Assembly: GCA_003229235.1 (NCBI GenBank)
Contig: QIIH01000083.1
Span: forward strand, 1-5,727
DNA: 5,727 bases
Source: Flavobacteriales bacterium
GTDB taxonomy: Bacteria > Bacteroidota > Bacteroidia > Flavobacteriales > Flavobacteriaceae
Reading direction: 5' to 3'
In this document: positions 5,558 through 5,727 of the stretch, piece after piece
Layout: each line of letters opens with the position of its first letter
How positions within the stretch are numbered: the stretch's first letter is position 1
Notes under the pieces: generated by a model
What the model was told of the DNA's origin: nothing
Seen by the model: only the letters and a program-made list of their open reading frames with translations
The model's database searches: none
Position numbers and translations under genes: made by a program

Positions 5558-5727
5558 TTAATTATCGTCCATTCCTGGCTTGTCATCGTCGTCTCCAGAA
5601 AAACGACCATCATCCATTCCTGGTTTGTCATCGTCATCTCCAGAAGCGCGACCATCATCCATTCCTGGTTTGTCGTCGTCGTCTCCAGAAGCCCGACCAT
5701 CATCCATTCCTGGCTTGTCATCGTCGT
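5558..5727 (-). CDS. C-terminus of an Asp-rich tandem-repeat protein (runs off right edge)
   Basis: The frame enters from the right edge and ends at TAA (5558-5560), giving 55 visible residues. They consist of a 15-residue unit, DDDDKPGMDDGR(A/F)SG, repeated about 3.5 times and closing with GMDDN. There is no hydrophobic segment in the visible part, and nearly half the residues are Asp. I do not recognise a named family. The unit lacks the DxDxDG calcium-loop spacing of thrombospondin type-3 repeats and the GGxGxDx pattern of RTX repeats, so metal binding is only a possibility. The coding certainty is high because the units differ almost only at synonymous positions. The start, signal peptide and any N-terminal domain lie outside the window. 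The gene is upstream of the histidine kinase on the same strand, but two hairpins and a candidate promoter separate them. Confidence 0.8.
   Translation of the reverse strand, partial: DDDKPGMDDGRASGDDDDKPGMDDGRASGDDDDKPGMDDGRFSGDDDDKPGMDDN
5569..5727. repeat. 45-base tandem repeat array (at least 3.5 copies)
   Basis: Units start at 5569, 5614, 5659 and 5704, each beginning CCATTCCTGG on the plus strand, with an exact 45-base period. The last unit is cut by the window edge. The period is a multiple of three, so copy-number change would keep the reading frame. Differences between units fall mostly at third codon positions of the minus-strand gene; the only amino acid change in complete units is Ala to Phe in the unit nearest the C-terminus. 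Confidence 0.93.

Noticed and set aside
5569..5727. CRISPR array or non-coding satellite
   Set aside because: The 45-base units are directly contiguous with no unique spacers, and they translate as an in-frame peptide repeat ending in a stop codon.
5561..5727. DDDDK as an engineered tag or enteropeptidase cleavage site
   Set aside because: The motif is part of a natural repeat with silent drift between units, and Pro follows each Lys, which should disfavour cleavage there.

Overview
The window looks like chromosomal DNA from a marine or environmental Bacteroidota, most likely a member of the Flavobacteriaceae. The grounds are the A+T-rich composition, lipoprotein-type signal peptides, lack of obvious Shine-Dalgarno sequences, a TPR-repeat histidine kinase paired with a NarL-type regulator of a flavobacterial type, and one promoter-like element of the Bacteroidota TTG / TAnnTTTG kind. 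No rRNA, tRNA, CRISPR array, integrase, transposase or clear mobile element was seen.

Layout from left to right. At 1-189 (minus) is the N-terminal part of a DUF2461 protein that runs off the left edge. It lies 4 bases downstream of a gene at 194-964 (minus) for a two-domain repressor, an XRE helix-turn-helix joined to an S24/LexA-like self-cleaving peptidase. Just upstream of the repressor start are two tandem 19-base operator-like sites (983-1020). Transcribed the other way, at 1178-1489 (plus), is a small, very Ala/Asp-rich predicted lipoprotein. A strong bidirectional terminator hairpin (1509-1537) separates it from the next group.

From 1560 to 5422 three genes lie on the minus strand. 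In transcription order they are a membrane TPR/HisKA_3 histidine kinase (3365-5422), an AqpZ-type water channel (2478-3155) and a NarL-type response regulator (1560-2231). The kinase and regulator have all expected phosphotransfer residues and are a likely pair; the aquaporin between them may be a target or only a passenger. The gaps of 209 and 246 bases mean that co-transcription is not assured. The kinase gene has a TTG start by necessity, because no in-frame ATG occurs before codon 124.

At the right edge (5558-5727, minus) is the C-terminus of a further protein. The visible part is almost entirely a 15-residue Asp-rich tandem repeat containing DDDDKPGMDD, encoded by 45-base repeats, followed by two terminator-like hairpins.

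Nothing here is proof of a new system. The most unusual items are the acidic repeat protein, the LEA-like acidic lipoprotein, the aquaporin set between the two halves of a two-component system, and the twin-operator S24 repressor linked to DUF2461.
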